Positions 32,547 to 43,399 of a stretch of 64,000 nucleotides of DNA are shown piece after piece. The notes under the pieces were generated by a model. It searched no databases. It was given only the letters and a program-made list of their open reading frames with translations, and was not told the DNA's origin. This stretch comes from Zasmidium citrigriseum (lineage: Eukaryota; Ascomycota; Dothideomycetes; Mycosphaerellales; Mycosphaerellaceae), in contig NHNW01000021.1 in NCBI GenBank assembly GCA_002786025.1, positions 310,001 to 374,000 of the forward strand, given 5' to 3'. Made by a program: the position numbers and the translations under genes. How positions within the stretch are numbered: the stretch's first letter is position 1; every line of letters begins with the position of its first letter.

Positions 32547-33857
32547 GTAGACGATACAATCGATGTTGTTCGTTCGGTCTAGAATTCGCCGAGAGCATGG
32601 TGGCCAGAATGGCGTAGTTTGTCCGCGTAGGGCTGAGAGGTCAGGATCCAGGATCCCCAGCCGCGTGCGCTGCAGGGAAAGCTTAAGCAACAACGTTCGC
32701 AGCGCTTGCGATGAGGGCAGAGCAGAGATGTATATAAGCGCTGGAGGAGACAGATGCGTTCGTGTTGGTGTGAAAGCCGCCGGCGGCTATCGAGCGTGAT
32801 GGAGGTGTTCGACGGGTGCTCCCACGAGACGTGCAGAGGATTGCACCAGAACTGCGGTAGCTCCGAAACCCTTCTCTTTCCATTTTGGGTGGTGCGACAG
32901 AGTCGTACAGAGCAGGGATTGTTTCCAAATCGAAGTTGCCGTGAAGAAAGTCCGGTGTGGCAGTTTGCGAGCGTGCGTGGTTGGCGGTCGACGCCGCGAC
33001 ACGCGATGAGTGGATGAGTAGCTGCTGGCACGCGCAGGATGGCCGTCCTCAAACACTGATCAAACATCCAGCGACTCCTTGCTGTCCGCTCGCTCGCGTC
33101 ACCCGCCAAGTGTCGTCCCGAAGCAGACAGGTTGCAGGGATGGAGGCGTGGGCCGTCGGCGCTAGTGGTTATTGCTCTCGCTGCCGAGTTCTGCATGTTT
33201 CATGTCTGGTTGGCCCAAGATGGGCGTGGCGACGCGCTGCTTTGGGCGATGAGAGCGCAGCGGCGGGTGCTGCTGCTGCTGGACAGGCGCTTCTTTCAGC
33301 GAATGCGCACGGCGGCGTTGGTGGCCGTCGGACAGGGAGCGTTGCTCATATTGATTGGGCTGATTGGCGGTGGGCGGCGGAGGAGCAGATAGCAGCAGCG
33401 ACGACGGCGTGGACGTGAAACATCGTGAGCTCGACCCCTGGTTGCCGCATCTTTTTGGGAACCCCGTGCCCGTCTCCGCCTCGCTGCTTGTCTGTGTGAG
33501 CGCACAGATTGCACTGTCGCCGTCTGCCTCATCGTGTGTGTGTCTCTGCTTTCCTCTCCCTCCACCACCACCGCTCCCGCCAACGACACCGTGCAGCGCG
33601 CACAGCAAGCAGCCGCCGTGCCCATTGCTTGCGCCGTTGCCGCCTCCGCGGGCCTTCGCGCGTCGAGCAAGTGTGCTGCACGCTTGTGTGGTTCACTCTG
33701 CAGATCCACCTGCACCTGCGCTCATCGTCGTTCGCTAACGAGACTCCCTCCCGCCGACCGTGTCTGACCCGCGACTCGCTGCTCTACTACTGCGAGACTC
33801 CATCCCAGAGTCCGTCGAGCCCACCACCACCTCCCGACCGCACCTCGCTCTCTCAAG
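32547..33857. other. Intergenic region with a TATA-like box
   Basis: 1.3 kb between cog1 and the next plus-strand gene. A clear TATATAAG sequence lies at 32,731-32,738, followed by an ATG at 32,754 opening an 87-codon frame without recognisable features. The distal part (33,480-33,850) is C/T-rich, resembling a fungal promoter pyrimidine tract and 5' UTR for the gene at 33,858. No supported coding sequence. Confidence 0.45.
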
Positions 33858-35336
33858 ATGTCGACCGCCGTCGCCGCCCCCGCGACCACCCTTCCGCCCT
33901 CCGTCGAACGCCAGGTGTCGCCGCGCCATTTCACCTCCATTGCGCCCTCGTCCGCGCCCTCCACCTCGGCACCGACCTCGTCTGCACAGGAACCCGCCCA
34001 GAAGCGCGCGAGGAGCAATGGATCTCCAGAGGGTCGACCTCCGTTAGAAAGAACCACTTCCAACGGCAACAGCAGCCCCAGCTCGTGTGTAACCTCACAT
34101 TCCGAGCGAGAATTGCTTCGCGCTAACACTTCTACTCCCAGACAACGAGCGCCCATGATCAAAGTCAAGAAGGAGCCCGGCTCGCCCGCTCTGACGTCGT
34201 CGCGCCCCCGACCAAAGGCCCTCGACCTTTCTTCGAGCATGTCAAAAAGCCACGGCCCACACACTGGTCGACCTTCAGCTCCACTAACCTCACGAGAGTC
34301 AGCCGGCTTGGTAATTCAGGACGTAGGCTTGGCCTGTCTCTCACCTGGCTTCCAAACCAACGATCCGGCGATGCGGGAACAACTCCAGCGCAGTCTCGAC
34401 GTCCGAGACCAACAGCGTCAAATCATTGAAGCCAGAAACAAGGGGAAGCCGGGTAGCTCACACGACGTTGGTGATGGCCCACGAACACAAGATACCACGC
34501 TTTTCGGCGTTCAGACAGGTGCAAGGACACCAAGCACATCAAGAAGAAAGGGGCCACCACCAGGACTCTCAATTGCTGCCCCGTCTGCTGCACAATTCGC
34601 CAGCGACAGAGTCATACAATCTGCGCCTATAAACCAGACATTCACTGGACTCAGGCCAGGAGAATACCCACATTCAAGGCACGCACAGCACGGCCCAAGC
34701 ACATTGAGCCAAACCAGCCATATCCACCATGTGCCTGCGACGCAAACGAACAACCGTCTGCCCCCGATTGCAGACGTATTTGCACACGATAGACTAGACG
34801 CACCACGATACCCCGCCAACAACTCCCCTGGCCACAGTGCTCAACAACACCCAGCACCTTCCCCTGGATATCCACCGCAACACGGTCAAGTTATGCCCAT
34901 GAGTGGTCGTTCGAGAGAGTTCCGCTCAGCAGAGGAAGCAGTTCAGGGTCTATCGGGAGGTCGAGACGACTTGATGCCTAAGGTTGTTCACTATGGTGGT
35001 GTTCAGCCTCCCACCCCACCATCGCCAATGCCTGGCCAGCAATCAGGTGCCGGTGCACAGGAACATCGCCCACAATACGCCCATGACACCAGGCCAGACA
35101 TCCTTGCACGAACTTCCTCCATGAACGGTCGAAGACGTGGACGTGACGAATACGAAAGGGACAACGGAAGCCCACCTTCCAGCTTCACCCGACCCGAGCC
35201 CAAGCGACCCACCTTTGCCGTCCGTGGCGACGACCGTGATCGTGAGGAAGACTGGCGAAACGGCATGAGCGGCGCCGAGAAGAAAGAAGAATTCCTCCGA
35301 TTATGCGAGCGTGCATGGGATCTATTCCATTCATAA
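33858..35336 (+). CDS. Uncharacterised Ser/Pro/His-rich protein, probably nuclear
   Basis: Open from ATG 33858 to 35336 (492 residues). A 57-nt stop-free intron is likely at 34085-34141 (GTGTGT donor, GCTAAC branch point, CCCAG acceptor); splicing gives 473 residues and joins NSSPSS to QRAPMIKVKKEPGSPA. Most of the chain is low complexity. Possible short linear elements are the KVKKEPGSP motif, basic patches (QKRARSNG, GRRRGRDEYER) and a conserved-looking C-terminal helix (SGAEKKEEFLRLCERAWDLFHS). A central block (ESAGLVIQDVGLACLSPGFQTNDPAMREQLQRSL) looks structured. I do not recognise the family; nuclear location is inferred from the basic motifs. Confidence 0.75.
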   Translation: MSTAVAAPATTLPPSVERQVSPRHFTSIAPSSAPSTSAPTSSAQEPAQKRARSNGSPEGRPPLERTTSNGNSSPSSCVTSHSERELLRANTSTPRQRAPMIKVKKEPGSPALTSSRPRPKALDLSSSMSKSHGPHTGRPSAPLTSRESAGLVIQDVGLACLSPGFQTNDPAMREQLQRSLDVRDQQRQIIEARNKGKPGSSHDVGDGPRTQDTTLFGVQTGARTPSTSRRKGPPPGLSIAAPSAAQFASDRVIQSAPINQTFTGLRPGEYPHSRHAQHGPSTLSQTSHIHHVPATQTNNRLPPIADVFAHDRLDAPRYPANNSPGHSAQQHPAPSPGYPPQHGQVMPMSGRSREFRSAEEAVQGLSGGRDDLMPKVVHYGGVQPPTPPSPMPGQQSGAGAQEHRPQYAHDTRPDILARTSSMNGRRRGRDEYERDNGSPPSSFTRPEPKRPTFAVRGDDRDREEDWRNGMSGAEKKEEFLRLCERAWDLFHS

Positions 35337-36198
35337 ATTCACTGGAGACGATCCAACTTCAACCAACTGGCTTTTTCTAACGGCGTATGAACATTCGAAC
35401 AATTCCCATATTCCTAGCACAAAACGACCTCTGATGTGAAGAAGCGTGTGGGCGGATATCTCGGCAGCTATATTTGTTAGCTTGATTTTACCTGGGGTCA
35501 TTTGTGGAATCTGAAGCACGAATCGCTTCACAACGGAAATTTTGAGGATCTTCTATGGGGGCGCAAGCGAGGCGTTTCGGGTTTGATCGCGACATGGGTA
35601 TTCACACTGCTGCTTCGACATCTTTTTCATTTTATCGTATGGAGTTTCTGGGTCTACGAAGAGGCTTGAAGGAAAGAAGGAAGCTGTTGATTGATTGCGC
35701 GCAACACTAATGGCGTAAATAATCCGACTTGAGATGGGAAGGAGATGGGCGGGTAGATACCAGGTAGAATCCAGACTTCCTGAGGATTGAATCTATCGTT
35801 TTCAATTGATGATCGTGGGAATGGGATATCGAGCGAGCAGATTTCCCCACATCGGTATTGCCATCGTTCGTATACCATGTGGATTCATTCATCTCGCGTG
35901 CGAGCGTGCATGTGCCGTTTTGTTGCTAGCGTCATTTATTGGTGCCTGAGGCTAATGAGGACTTTTTGATGTTGAGATGTTTCGAGAAGCGACTGCTTGG
36001 ATGCTAGATGGGAGTGTGGTGTGCAGAATACTTGATATATTTTTGTTGCGCATGAGAGTGTGCGATATGAGGTTGTAGAGAATCATTCCCTTATTGCTTT
36101 ACTGAGCTACTGGTTTGCTTTCATCCCACCCCCCAACTATTTTGGAGGACGCATGTAGGATCTTGTTGAAGCTATCGATTGTCATTTCTCTCACAACT
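35337..36198. other. Convergent 3' region
   Basis: 862 bp between the 3' ends of convergent genes. AT-richer than the coding DNA but not RIP-like, since CpA and TpG are common. No gene seen. Confidence 0.5.
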
Positions 36199-37763
36199 TC
36201 ACCGCTGGGAATCAAGTCCGTCAATCGACTCTTCTGAGGCCAAACGATCGCCGACGTGGACTGGGCAGGAATACTGCGCATGCAAGTCTGCCTGCTGCTT
36301 CGGCACCGCTGCCATGATTGCCTCGATGGCTTTAGAGTTTGAGCAGTCGACGTTGGTGTCGGGTTCGGAGGGGTTGTGGATGTCTGGGTCGCCTGGAAGG
36401 ATATCAGTACAAGCCGCAGCAGCAGAGTTCCACGATAACGGCACTCACCGTCAATAACAGCGTAGCCGTTGACGTTGCTACCCCATCCTCCCTGCTTGAT
36501 CCAAGCGTTTTCGTCGCCTTCAAGGTCGCAGTCTCTGACGATCAGGTTCTCGAATGTGAGATAGCCTGGAGGTTGCACGGTCAGCGGGAACAGAGTATGC
36601 GTTGTGATGGCGAGACTTACACTGGCTGAACTCGACACATAGTGGCTCGGAATCTTCGTCGACTTCGAGAGAGATCCACTGTATTACTCAAGCGTCAATT
36701 GTGCCCCCTATGCTCGCGAACTGCGTCTTGAGACTTACCACTTTGTGATCCAAGCCGTCGTCGTAGCACATATGGTATGTGAAGGTCAGGAACCAGTCCG
36801 GCTGGAGAAGATAATACGAGCTGCGAGTGCATCAGTATCATGACATGCAGTCGGAGACATGGAAGATCTTACAAATGGTTGCAGAACGAGGTCACTGCTT
36901 GCATGCTGTTCACTTAGGTCAGCTCAGTGCATGTCGGCTTTGACACGCTACACTTACAAGTCGGCAGTGTTTCGCTTGTATCCAGAGTCGTAGCAGCCAT
37001 CTTTGGTCCAGGCGCCCAGGTATTCGAGCTGACGCTTGGTTGGAGACTTGCTTGCTGGGCATGCGTGAGTGAGGCTGCAGCATCCAAGACATACTTTACG
37101 TACGAGTCGTTGCCCAGCTGACGTTCCCCATGCCCTCGGCACTGATGACCTTGACGTTGTTCGAAGGAGTCGGCGGGGCTTGTTGAGGTGCTGAGCGAGG
37201 CTGGTCGATCGACTTCGGATGGTCGCAGTCGATCTGCGTTGTGGTGACATTGCCAGGGTCTCGAGGCGATAGAGTGGCCGGATTGATGAGCCAATGGAGG
37301 CCGCACTCGTTGATGGTGACATTGCCTCCCTGATGAGTTGGACAGTCGTCGTAATACAGCTTCGGAAGGCGGTACATGCATCGCTCGAAGGTGATCTTGT
37401 AGTCACATCCTGGCTGCTTGGGGCCATCGCGACCGACTTCAGCGCCGACAATGTGTCCGGTTATTGGATTCTGGTAGAACTCTGCAAAGAAATCAATACG
37501 AATCCTCAAGGCGCTGGGGTCAGGTTGTGGTTACCCCATGTGAAATATCCAGCCTCTGGACCAAGACCAGTATCGAAACCGTCAAGTGTCCTGCAGAAGT
37601 GGTCGAAGGCTTCTTCCATGATGTATTTCGGGGCACTGCGGCCAGACTGTTGGCAGGTAATAGTCTGATCGACGCATGGCGGGTCGCTGACGGTCGGCGC
37701 AGCTTGAGTCGTGAGGACGCCCGCCACCAGGACAATGGACATGATGCTGCGGTGAAGCAGCAT
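36199..37763 (-). CDS. Secreted cysteine-rich protein with a duplicated module, function unknown
   Basis: Eight exons (37763-37535, 37481-37104, 37054-36958, 36905-36873, 36820-36739, 36678-36621, 36565-36449, 36392-36199) sum to 395 residues with every junction in frame. A signal peptide is present (hydrophobic SIVLVAGVLTTQAAP). Two similar modules are visible: residues about 50-140 with HFC57, ITFERC111 and DDC123; and about 236-325 with SFC243, VEFSQC293 and RDC305. In both, the last two cysteines are 12 apart and are followed by a Gly-Gly. A Pro-rich linker (about 165-185) separates the modules. Cysteines and NxT/S sites suit an extracellular glycoprotein. I recognise no family; an enzyme or cell-wall role is possible but unshown. 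Confidence 0.8.
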
Positions 37764-38315
37764 GGTTGCTGGACTGCTCCTGTAGTGATGGGATCGAGAC
37801 TGTGTAATGAGTGGTGCTACGATGTAGCTGTGTGGATGGTGTAACGAGAGTGGGTGTTGAATGAGGTGGAGGTGGAGGTTGAGAAAGAGGTGAAGTTCAA
37901 ATTGAAAATGCTCAAGCGTTCGCTCCTGCCTCACATTCTGCTCCTTCCCTCTTGGAAGTCCGTTCGTTCACATGGAGCCAAGAAACCTTGTCTCAACCTC
38001 ATCTGCTGCCCGTATCAAGATGAAATGATAATGCGAAGGTGAAGAGAGGAGAATGAAATCAGTAATACCAAGAGAGGAACCTACCGAATACAAGCCTTCC
38101 TGTTCGAAGGGCTCGATATGTTAAGGGCAAGGACAAGAGAAGCAGCAAGACGATTGTCATGCTTAAAGGTGATACATACCATCCATACTTGCCTCTCTCG
38201 TACAGATAAGCATCTCCTCAGCAGGCCTCCATTGAGACAGGGAGAGACCCAGCAGTCCTCAGTATAAGGTTGATGGCCAGAGCCATGAGCCAACGCACCC
38301 CAACGCCAACGATAC
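37764..38315. other. Promoter region of the secreted duplicated-module gene
   Basis: 552 bp between two minus-strand genes; holds the promoter of the secreted protein gene and the 3' flank of rrp36. No coding sequence supported. Confidence 0.4.
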
Positions 38316-39317
38316 TTATCCTGCCACTCTTCGAGCATTTGGCATACGCTTCTTCTCCTTCTGGCCTTCCTTCTTCCGCCGCTTCTCGATGAGCTTCTCC
38401 CGCTCTTTGCTCTTCATGCCCTTGTACTTCTCCACCAGAGCCTGCTCCTTGACATCCTTCTTCTTGAGATAGTACGGATTCTTGCCCTGCTCAATCCTGT
38501 CGCGCTCCTCCTTCCTATGCCGCCGAATGATCTCCTGCTCCCGCTCTTTCGCTTCCTTCGCTTTGAGCCTGTTCTCCATGCTGCCCATCTTGCGCCTAAG
38601 GGTCTCCTTTTCGTCCTCGTTCTTCGTACGCTTGATAGCGGCTTTCAGTTCGCTGATCTCGGACTTCTGGTAATCGCGCAGAAAGCTGTATGCTTTTTCA
38701 CTATTTCCTGGATGCGCAGAGTGTTGGTGCAGGGCGTCAAACCGAGGATCTCTGACCACCCGCTTGGGTACATCTACCACAACTCGCTTTCTTGACACTT
38801 GATACTTCGACGACTGGGCAGCAGGAGCATGTTTCGAAGTGCGAGACTTGGTAGGCGCGCCTTCTTCAGACGGGGCCGAGTCGGAATCATCTGATTCATC
38901 CTCAGAATCTTCCTCGTCTGAATGGGTAACTTTCTTGGACGGCTTCTGAGCAGTTTTCGAAGCTTTCACGGCAGGCGCAGATTTTGCTTCCTTGAGTTCT
39001 CGTAGTCTCGCTCTCAGTGCTTCCAACTTATCTTCCTGGTCTGCTGTGGTATCCGATCCTCGCTTGCGCTTTCGTGACAGTGCATCTTGTGCTTGCTTGA
39101 GGGCACCAAAAGAGACGTTGCTGATCTGTTGCTCGAAATTCTCGCTCTCGCCCTCGCTGTTATCATTCCCGTCCTCGCTCATCGCACTATCCTGTTCCAC
39201 CTCGCTTCCCACACTCTCGCCATCGGCTGATTCAATCTCGGACTGATAATCCTCGGCATCGTCCGCGTCGTCGTCGTAGGCCGCCGACCTAGGTCGCACA
39301 TTCCTCTGCATGGTCAT
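38316..39317 (-). CDS. rrp36: rRNA biogenesis protein Rrp36
   Basis: 333 residues from ATG 39317; a second ATG at 39311 is two codons later, and the frame upstream contains no ATG. Rrp36 is a nucleolar protein of the 90S pre-ribosome needed for early 18S rRNA cleavages. The N-terminal half is acidic and Ser-rich (DDDADDAEDYQSEIES, DEEDSEDESDDSDS). The family region runs KRVVRDPRFDALHQHSAHPGNSEKAYSFLRDYQKSEI and then a long charged helix (KEREQEIIRRHRKEERDRIEQGKNPYYLKKKDVKE). It ends RRKKEGQKEKKRMPNARR, as in other members. Divergent from rcf2 across 285 bp. Confidence 0.92.
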   Translation of the reverse strand: MTMQRNVRPRSAAYDDDADDAEDYQSEIESADGESVGSEVEQDSAMSEDGNDNSEGESENFEQQISNVSFGALKQAQDALSRKRKRGSDTTADQEDKLEALRARLRELKEAKSAPAVKASKTAQKPSKKVTHSDEEDSEDESDDSDSAPSEEGAPTKSRTSKHAPAAQSSKYQVSRKRVVVDVPKRVVRDPRFDALHQHSAHPGNSEKAYSFLRDYQKSEISELKAAIKRTKNEDEKETLRRKMGSMENRLKAKEAKEREQEIIRRHRKEERDRIEQGKNPYYLKKKDVKEQALVEKYKGMKSKEREKLIEKRRKKEGQKEKKRMPNARRVAG

Positions 39318-39602
39318 CGCATAGACCGGCTTACAAAGGCGCAAGTTGCAATTCGAAAGCAAGCCCTGACAGGGATCGAGGTGAACTCGGGAAGGACAGC
39401 GACGAAAAAAGCTAGATCTACCGAGCCGACAAGGTTTCGACTTGCTTCTGCGCGCCAGCCCGAGAGCCAAAAGTGATCTCAACACTGGATGCCGTCATAC
39501 CCGCAAAACCGCCGTCGCCATTACATATAGACAACCGCTCCTGATTCTCTTTCTCTTGCGTCAATTGACTACAATCATTTTTCACAGCTTCAATCAGCGA
39601 CC
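39318..39602. promoter_or_regulatory. Compact divergent promoter, rrp36/rcf2
   Basis: 285 bp between opposite start codons of a ribosome-biogenesis gene and a respiratory gene; both promoters must overlap. No motif assigned. Confidence 0.5.
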
Positions 39603-40464
39603 ATGAAGATCTTAACGAAGGAAGAAGAGGCCGAGCACTACCGGTAAGTGTACACGCGACCACACAATGGCAGCAAACTCTAATCAATAATTCAGGGCCA
39701 CGGTCACGGGCGGTTCTATGGGAGGCGTTGCTGGCACTGCGGTCGGAGCTCTAGGTGTCTACGCAGCGACAGCACGATACCCGACCTTCAGAGCATTAAC
39801 GCTCCCCTTCAAAGCTTTCTTGATCGCATCATCGGGCACCTTTGCCGCTATCATTGCCGCCGATTCATACTCGAGACGATTCGAAGCTTCAAGACATCCA
39901 GAAAAGCAATACCACGATGAGCAACAGACGATTCAAGAGCAGCTTGCGGCTCAAAGGAGCACGAAGGAGAAGATTATGCAATGGTGCGGCGACAACCGAT
40001 ACAGTCTCGTCTTTGGCTCCTGGGTGGCATCGATATCAGTAGCAATGGGCATCATCAACCGGAACCCATACCAGACGACACAGCAGAAGCTCGTACAAGC
40101 TCGTGTGTGGGCTCAGGGCGCCACTCTCGCCGCCGTCATCATCAGCTTAGCATTCGAGGGAAGTGACCGGATGAGCAAGACTGGACGATGGGAGACTGTC
40201 AAGATCCTTGACCCCAACGACCCAGAGCACAAGCACTTCATCGAGAAGAAGATCCACCACGAGCGTTACGCTGGCGAAGACCAATGGATGGACATGGTCG
40301 AGGCTGAGGAGCAACGACTGAAGGAGAGAGAGCGTGCTGTCAAGGCTCGTGAGGAGGCTGATAAGAAGGCCGGCAAGGTGTCGAAGGCCACCAAGCAGCA
40401 TGCCGAGCACTTGGAGAAGGGCAAGCCTGAGGAGAGCAAGGACCAGAAGCTCAACGCCGTGTAA
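39603..40464 (+). CDS. rcf2: Respiratory supercomplex factor 2 homologue (HIG1 domain)
   Basis: Exons 39603-39643 and 39696-40464 (52-nt intron, phase 2) give 269 residues. The start MKILTKEEEAEHYR and a glycine-rich first membrane segment (TGGSMGGVAGTAVGALGVYAAT) match Rcf2. Two more hydrophobic segments form the HIG1 domain, around SLVFGSWVASISVAMGIIN and QARVWAQGATLAAVIISLAF, separated by the polar loop RNPYQTTQQKLV. Rcf2 sits in the inner mitochondrial membrane and associates with cytochrome c oxidase and bc1-oxidase supercomplexes. The C-terminus is a charged helix rich in Glu, Lys and Arg, longer than the HIG1 core needs. Confidence 0.9.
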
Positions 40465-41270
40465 GCAGGTTCCAATCTGAGCATTTGTATTTGGTAACTT
40501 CGAGCAACAATCGGCGTCAAGGAGGCATCAGCCATGCCTGAGATGAGTGTATGACTGCATCAGCTTAGAGCAAGGCGTTTGGAGAGGGTGGCAAGCACAT
40601 GTAAATTAGATCTAAAATCAAAGTCCAGTCGTGCCAAACGTTGTTTCGTGCTCAATTTGACACCGTCCTGTTGATAACGGCTTGTTGCTAAGATAATGTC
40701 GAAGGTTGATCGCGCTTTCAGCCCCTGAGAACTGAGAACAAGCACATGCAGACATCAAGGCTAGGACACCATCAAAACAAACCGATTCAGAATGCGATCC
40801 ATCGCTCCATTCGCTTAATAATATCCTTGGTTATAATACTATCATACAGACATGCTGCTCTAACATTACATCAACTGCAATAAAGCAACACATCGAACCG
40901 TGAGGTAAAGCCCCTCCCAAAAAGATCTTCTAGTCATACATGATATCATGCCGTCAACAACACGCGCACACATCTCTTTCAAAAGCAATACAACGCTTCG
41001 TCATCCACAAAGAAAAAGTTCCAGATCAATTCCTCCCGTCCAGTCCAGTCATGGCGGCGTTAGGTATCAGTACAAGTAGAAGTATGTTGTAACAAGCAGC
41101 AAAGATCAAGCAAGTAGATGTTGTAAAGGAGTGTATGTGCTCATTATTAGAGTGGCAGGGGACGCGTTCGTATGGTGGTCGTTTGCTGTGATCGCACACC
41201 TGTTCTCCCTCGATCATGGTGATGGTGGTGATGGCGTGCTGGATATGTAAGGCCGTGAACAATGTATGTG
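40465..41270. other. Convergent 3' region
   Basis: 806 bp between the 3' ends of rcf2 and the AT-hook gene. No coding sequence, RNA gene or repeat seen. Confidence 0.5.
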
Positions 41271-42355
41271 TCAATGCGGTTCTGATTCTTCGGTACCTTC
41301 AGCGGGGCGCTCGGGCGGAGCGGTGCGTGCTGCACTACTTGTTGTAGCAGATGGTTCCTCTCGATGGCGGAGCACCGCTGTGCGAGCTGGGCTGTCTTCT
41401 GATCCGGGCCCCATTCTTTCGTACGGTGATTCGTATCTTTGACTTGAACGACCGACAGGTGTCTCTTCGCGCTCTGACTTGTTTGACCGTGCCCGTCGAC
41501 GTTTGCCTGATGATGACGAGCTGGATTGGCTCGCGGGTTTGGGTTCGCGTGCTGTTGGCGTCAACATGGCAGCGATCGGCATTCGGGTTGCTGGAGGTAG
41601 CGAAGGCGGCTTTGGTTCTTCGACTGGGGCAACGAGAGTCGGTGCGGATGAGGTCGTCGACGATGGGGTTTGTATAGGAGGTGGCAACGGTCTAGTGGCA
41701 GGCCCTCCAACTTCAACTGGGCCAGCCGCAGCAGCAGCAGCCTCTGCTTTGGCAAGAGTCTCAGCTTTCGTTGGACGACCACGCTTCCTCTTGGGAGGAG
41801 GTTCAGTCGGTGAGGGTTGGGCATAAAGACTAGGTCCACTTTGTATAGGTTTCGGTCTGATCTCTCGCCCGCCACCGCCACCGACAGGAGGTTGGTATTG
41901 TGATTCGAACGGGAAGGGTCTTTTGATGTTTTGCGTTGCTGCTTGAGCGGATATGGGCGTCGGCGTGAGAGGAGCCATCGGTGCCGCCATTGGATGCATG
42001 GACAGGGATCTCCGCAAGTCTTCGAAGGCGATCCGGCAGGAGTTTAGCGAGCGACCTAAAACACACTCAGCGATTGAAATCGAATATTGGGCTGACGATG
42101 AGGCTTGAGCCCATCACGTCAGTGGGACCGATCGACGACACCCACCTTGAGGGAGAGGAATGTCTTCCCACCGCGGCGGGATATTATGTTGTCTGATTAT
42201 GTTGAACAGCACATCGGGGTGAGGGTGGGCAGCCTTGATGATTTCGGCCAGTAGGTAGTTCTGTATCCATGTCAGACGTGCAGTAACACAAGGATCGTCA
42301 TCAGCCACGGTACCTTCTCATGATTAGACCATGGCTGCTCAGGAGGTGTTGCCAT
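41271..42355 (-). CDS. AT-hook protein with Myb-like N-terminus, uncharacterised
   Basis: Exons 42355-42314, 42260-42146 and 42055-41271 give 313 residues. The joins read PWSNHEK-NYLLAEIIKAAHPHPDVLFNIIRQHNI and DIPLPQG-RSLNSCRIAFEDLRR, a short helical module resembling Myb/SANT-like domains in Pezizomycotina proteins. An AT-hook (PPKRKRGRPTKAE) follows at about residue 140 and would contact the minor groove of AT-rich DNA. The C-terminus is Ser/Pro-rich with a basic cluster (GKRRRARSNKSE), a likely nuclear signal. Introns are 53 and 90 nt. Chromatin or transcription role is inferred from the AT-hook. Its start is 852 bp from the RIP-mutated hAT element. Confidence 0.85.
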
Positions 42356-43206
42356 GCCGAGGGAGGAACGGAACAGAGGAAACACGTAGCTGATTCATAG
42401 AAGGCATGCGTCGGACAGTCGTACAGTATTTCAGCAATTAGCGGTGGGCGCGTAGGGGTCGTTAGTCGTCGAAGTTGCAACAAAGGAAACCCAGCAGCGG
42501 CGATAGTACAGTGCGTCCAAAAGCTCCGGCAGAGACCGCTCAAACGAGTGTATGGAGAGGCGCGCTCAAAACGATTGCAGAAAGAGATGCATTACCACGC
42601 CGGCATCCGACAACGTACGAAAATGAGCGTCGTGGTCCAAACGAGGGATTGCAACAGGAAGAAAGAAGTGGTCATGGGAGATGAAACCTGGATCGGGGCT
42701 CACGCATGCATATGCAGGAGCAGTGCTAGCCTTCGAGAGTGTGCTAATGCATGCTTGTGGTCAACGCGCAGCAACACCCTTTGAGATGCGTCTGAAGCAT
42801 CGTGCGGCAACGCAGCCAATGCACCGAGCTGTGCTGGGCATTGTCGCTGTCCACCGGTGGCACAACGAATCTGGAGCGTGTATCGACATGCGGATGTTGT
42901 TGGAGGCGGTCAAAAAATACCAACTTAGACATGGATAGAGGTGAGCTGGTCGATGCAATGGCCAATGGCAAGCGGCCTTGGCAGTTCGTCCTGCTCGAAA
43001 AAAAGCTTCCAGCGTGCCGGGCTTGGACATGACAATCGTGTCAACATCGTCTGCGCTGCGGTCGGAGAGAGGCCAATTCGCTGCAATAACGCAATGAAAT
43101 TCATTCGCTGTTGCGCCATCCACGAGGAGCCCCTGTTCGATCCGTCCTGCCGCGGCCCTGGGACTGGTGTTGCCGCTCGGATTCTTGTAACAACGACTTT
43201 GCATAT
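42356..43206. promoter_or_regulatory. Promoter region of the AT-hook gene up to the transposon
   Basis: 851 bp of normal composition between the AT-hook gene start and the left target-site duplication. No coding sequence supported. There is no sign of RIP spreading into it: CpA and TpG remain frequent up to the element. Confidence 0.5.
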
Positions 43207-43214
43207 GGCGTGTC
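43207..43214. repeat. Left 8-bp target-site duplication
   Basis: GGCGTGTC immediately before the TAGGG terminus; identical to 47,225-47,232. Eight base pairs is the duplication length of hAT transposons. Confidence 0.93.
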
Positions 43215-43231
43215 TAGGGTTGGAGCGTCAC
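43215..43231 (+). repeat. Left terminal inverted repeat
   Basis: TAGGGTTGGAGCGTCAC. It pairs with 47,208-47,224 read on the minus strand at 14 of 17 positions; the three mismatches lie between the TAGGGTTG and GTCAC blocks. Confidence 0.88.
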
Positions 43232-43310
43232 ACTGTCACGAATGTCACTGACAATGTCACCGTGACAGTGACTGTGACAATAATTAGGGGTGTCACGAAT
43301 GTCACAGTTT
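43227..43310. repeat. Left subterminal GTCAC/GTGAC cluster
   Basis: Six GTCAC and three GTGAC copies in about 85 bp, several forming small palindromes (GTCACCGTGAC). hAT transposases bind short subterminal repeats, so these are candidate binding sites. Each copy contains CpA or TpG and has escaped RIP. Confidence 0.75.
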
Positions 43311-43399
43311 TAATTAGTTAATCTCGTAGCTTGGCAACGCCTACTAAGCAATTCCAAACCCTTTAGAGTCTCTATTCTTATTTAAACTACTCTTTAAAG

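Noticed and set aside
32579..33196. 205-codon minus-strand frame between cog1 and the next gene
   Set aside because: Irregular composition rich in Cys, Arg and His typical of non-coding frames in GC-rich DNA; no splice or family support.
39318..39485. N-terminal extension of Rrp36 to 39,485
   Set aside because: The frame is open but starts at TTG, lacks an ATG, and would intrude into the short divergent promoter; Rrp36 homologues start near MQRN.
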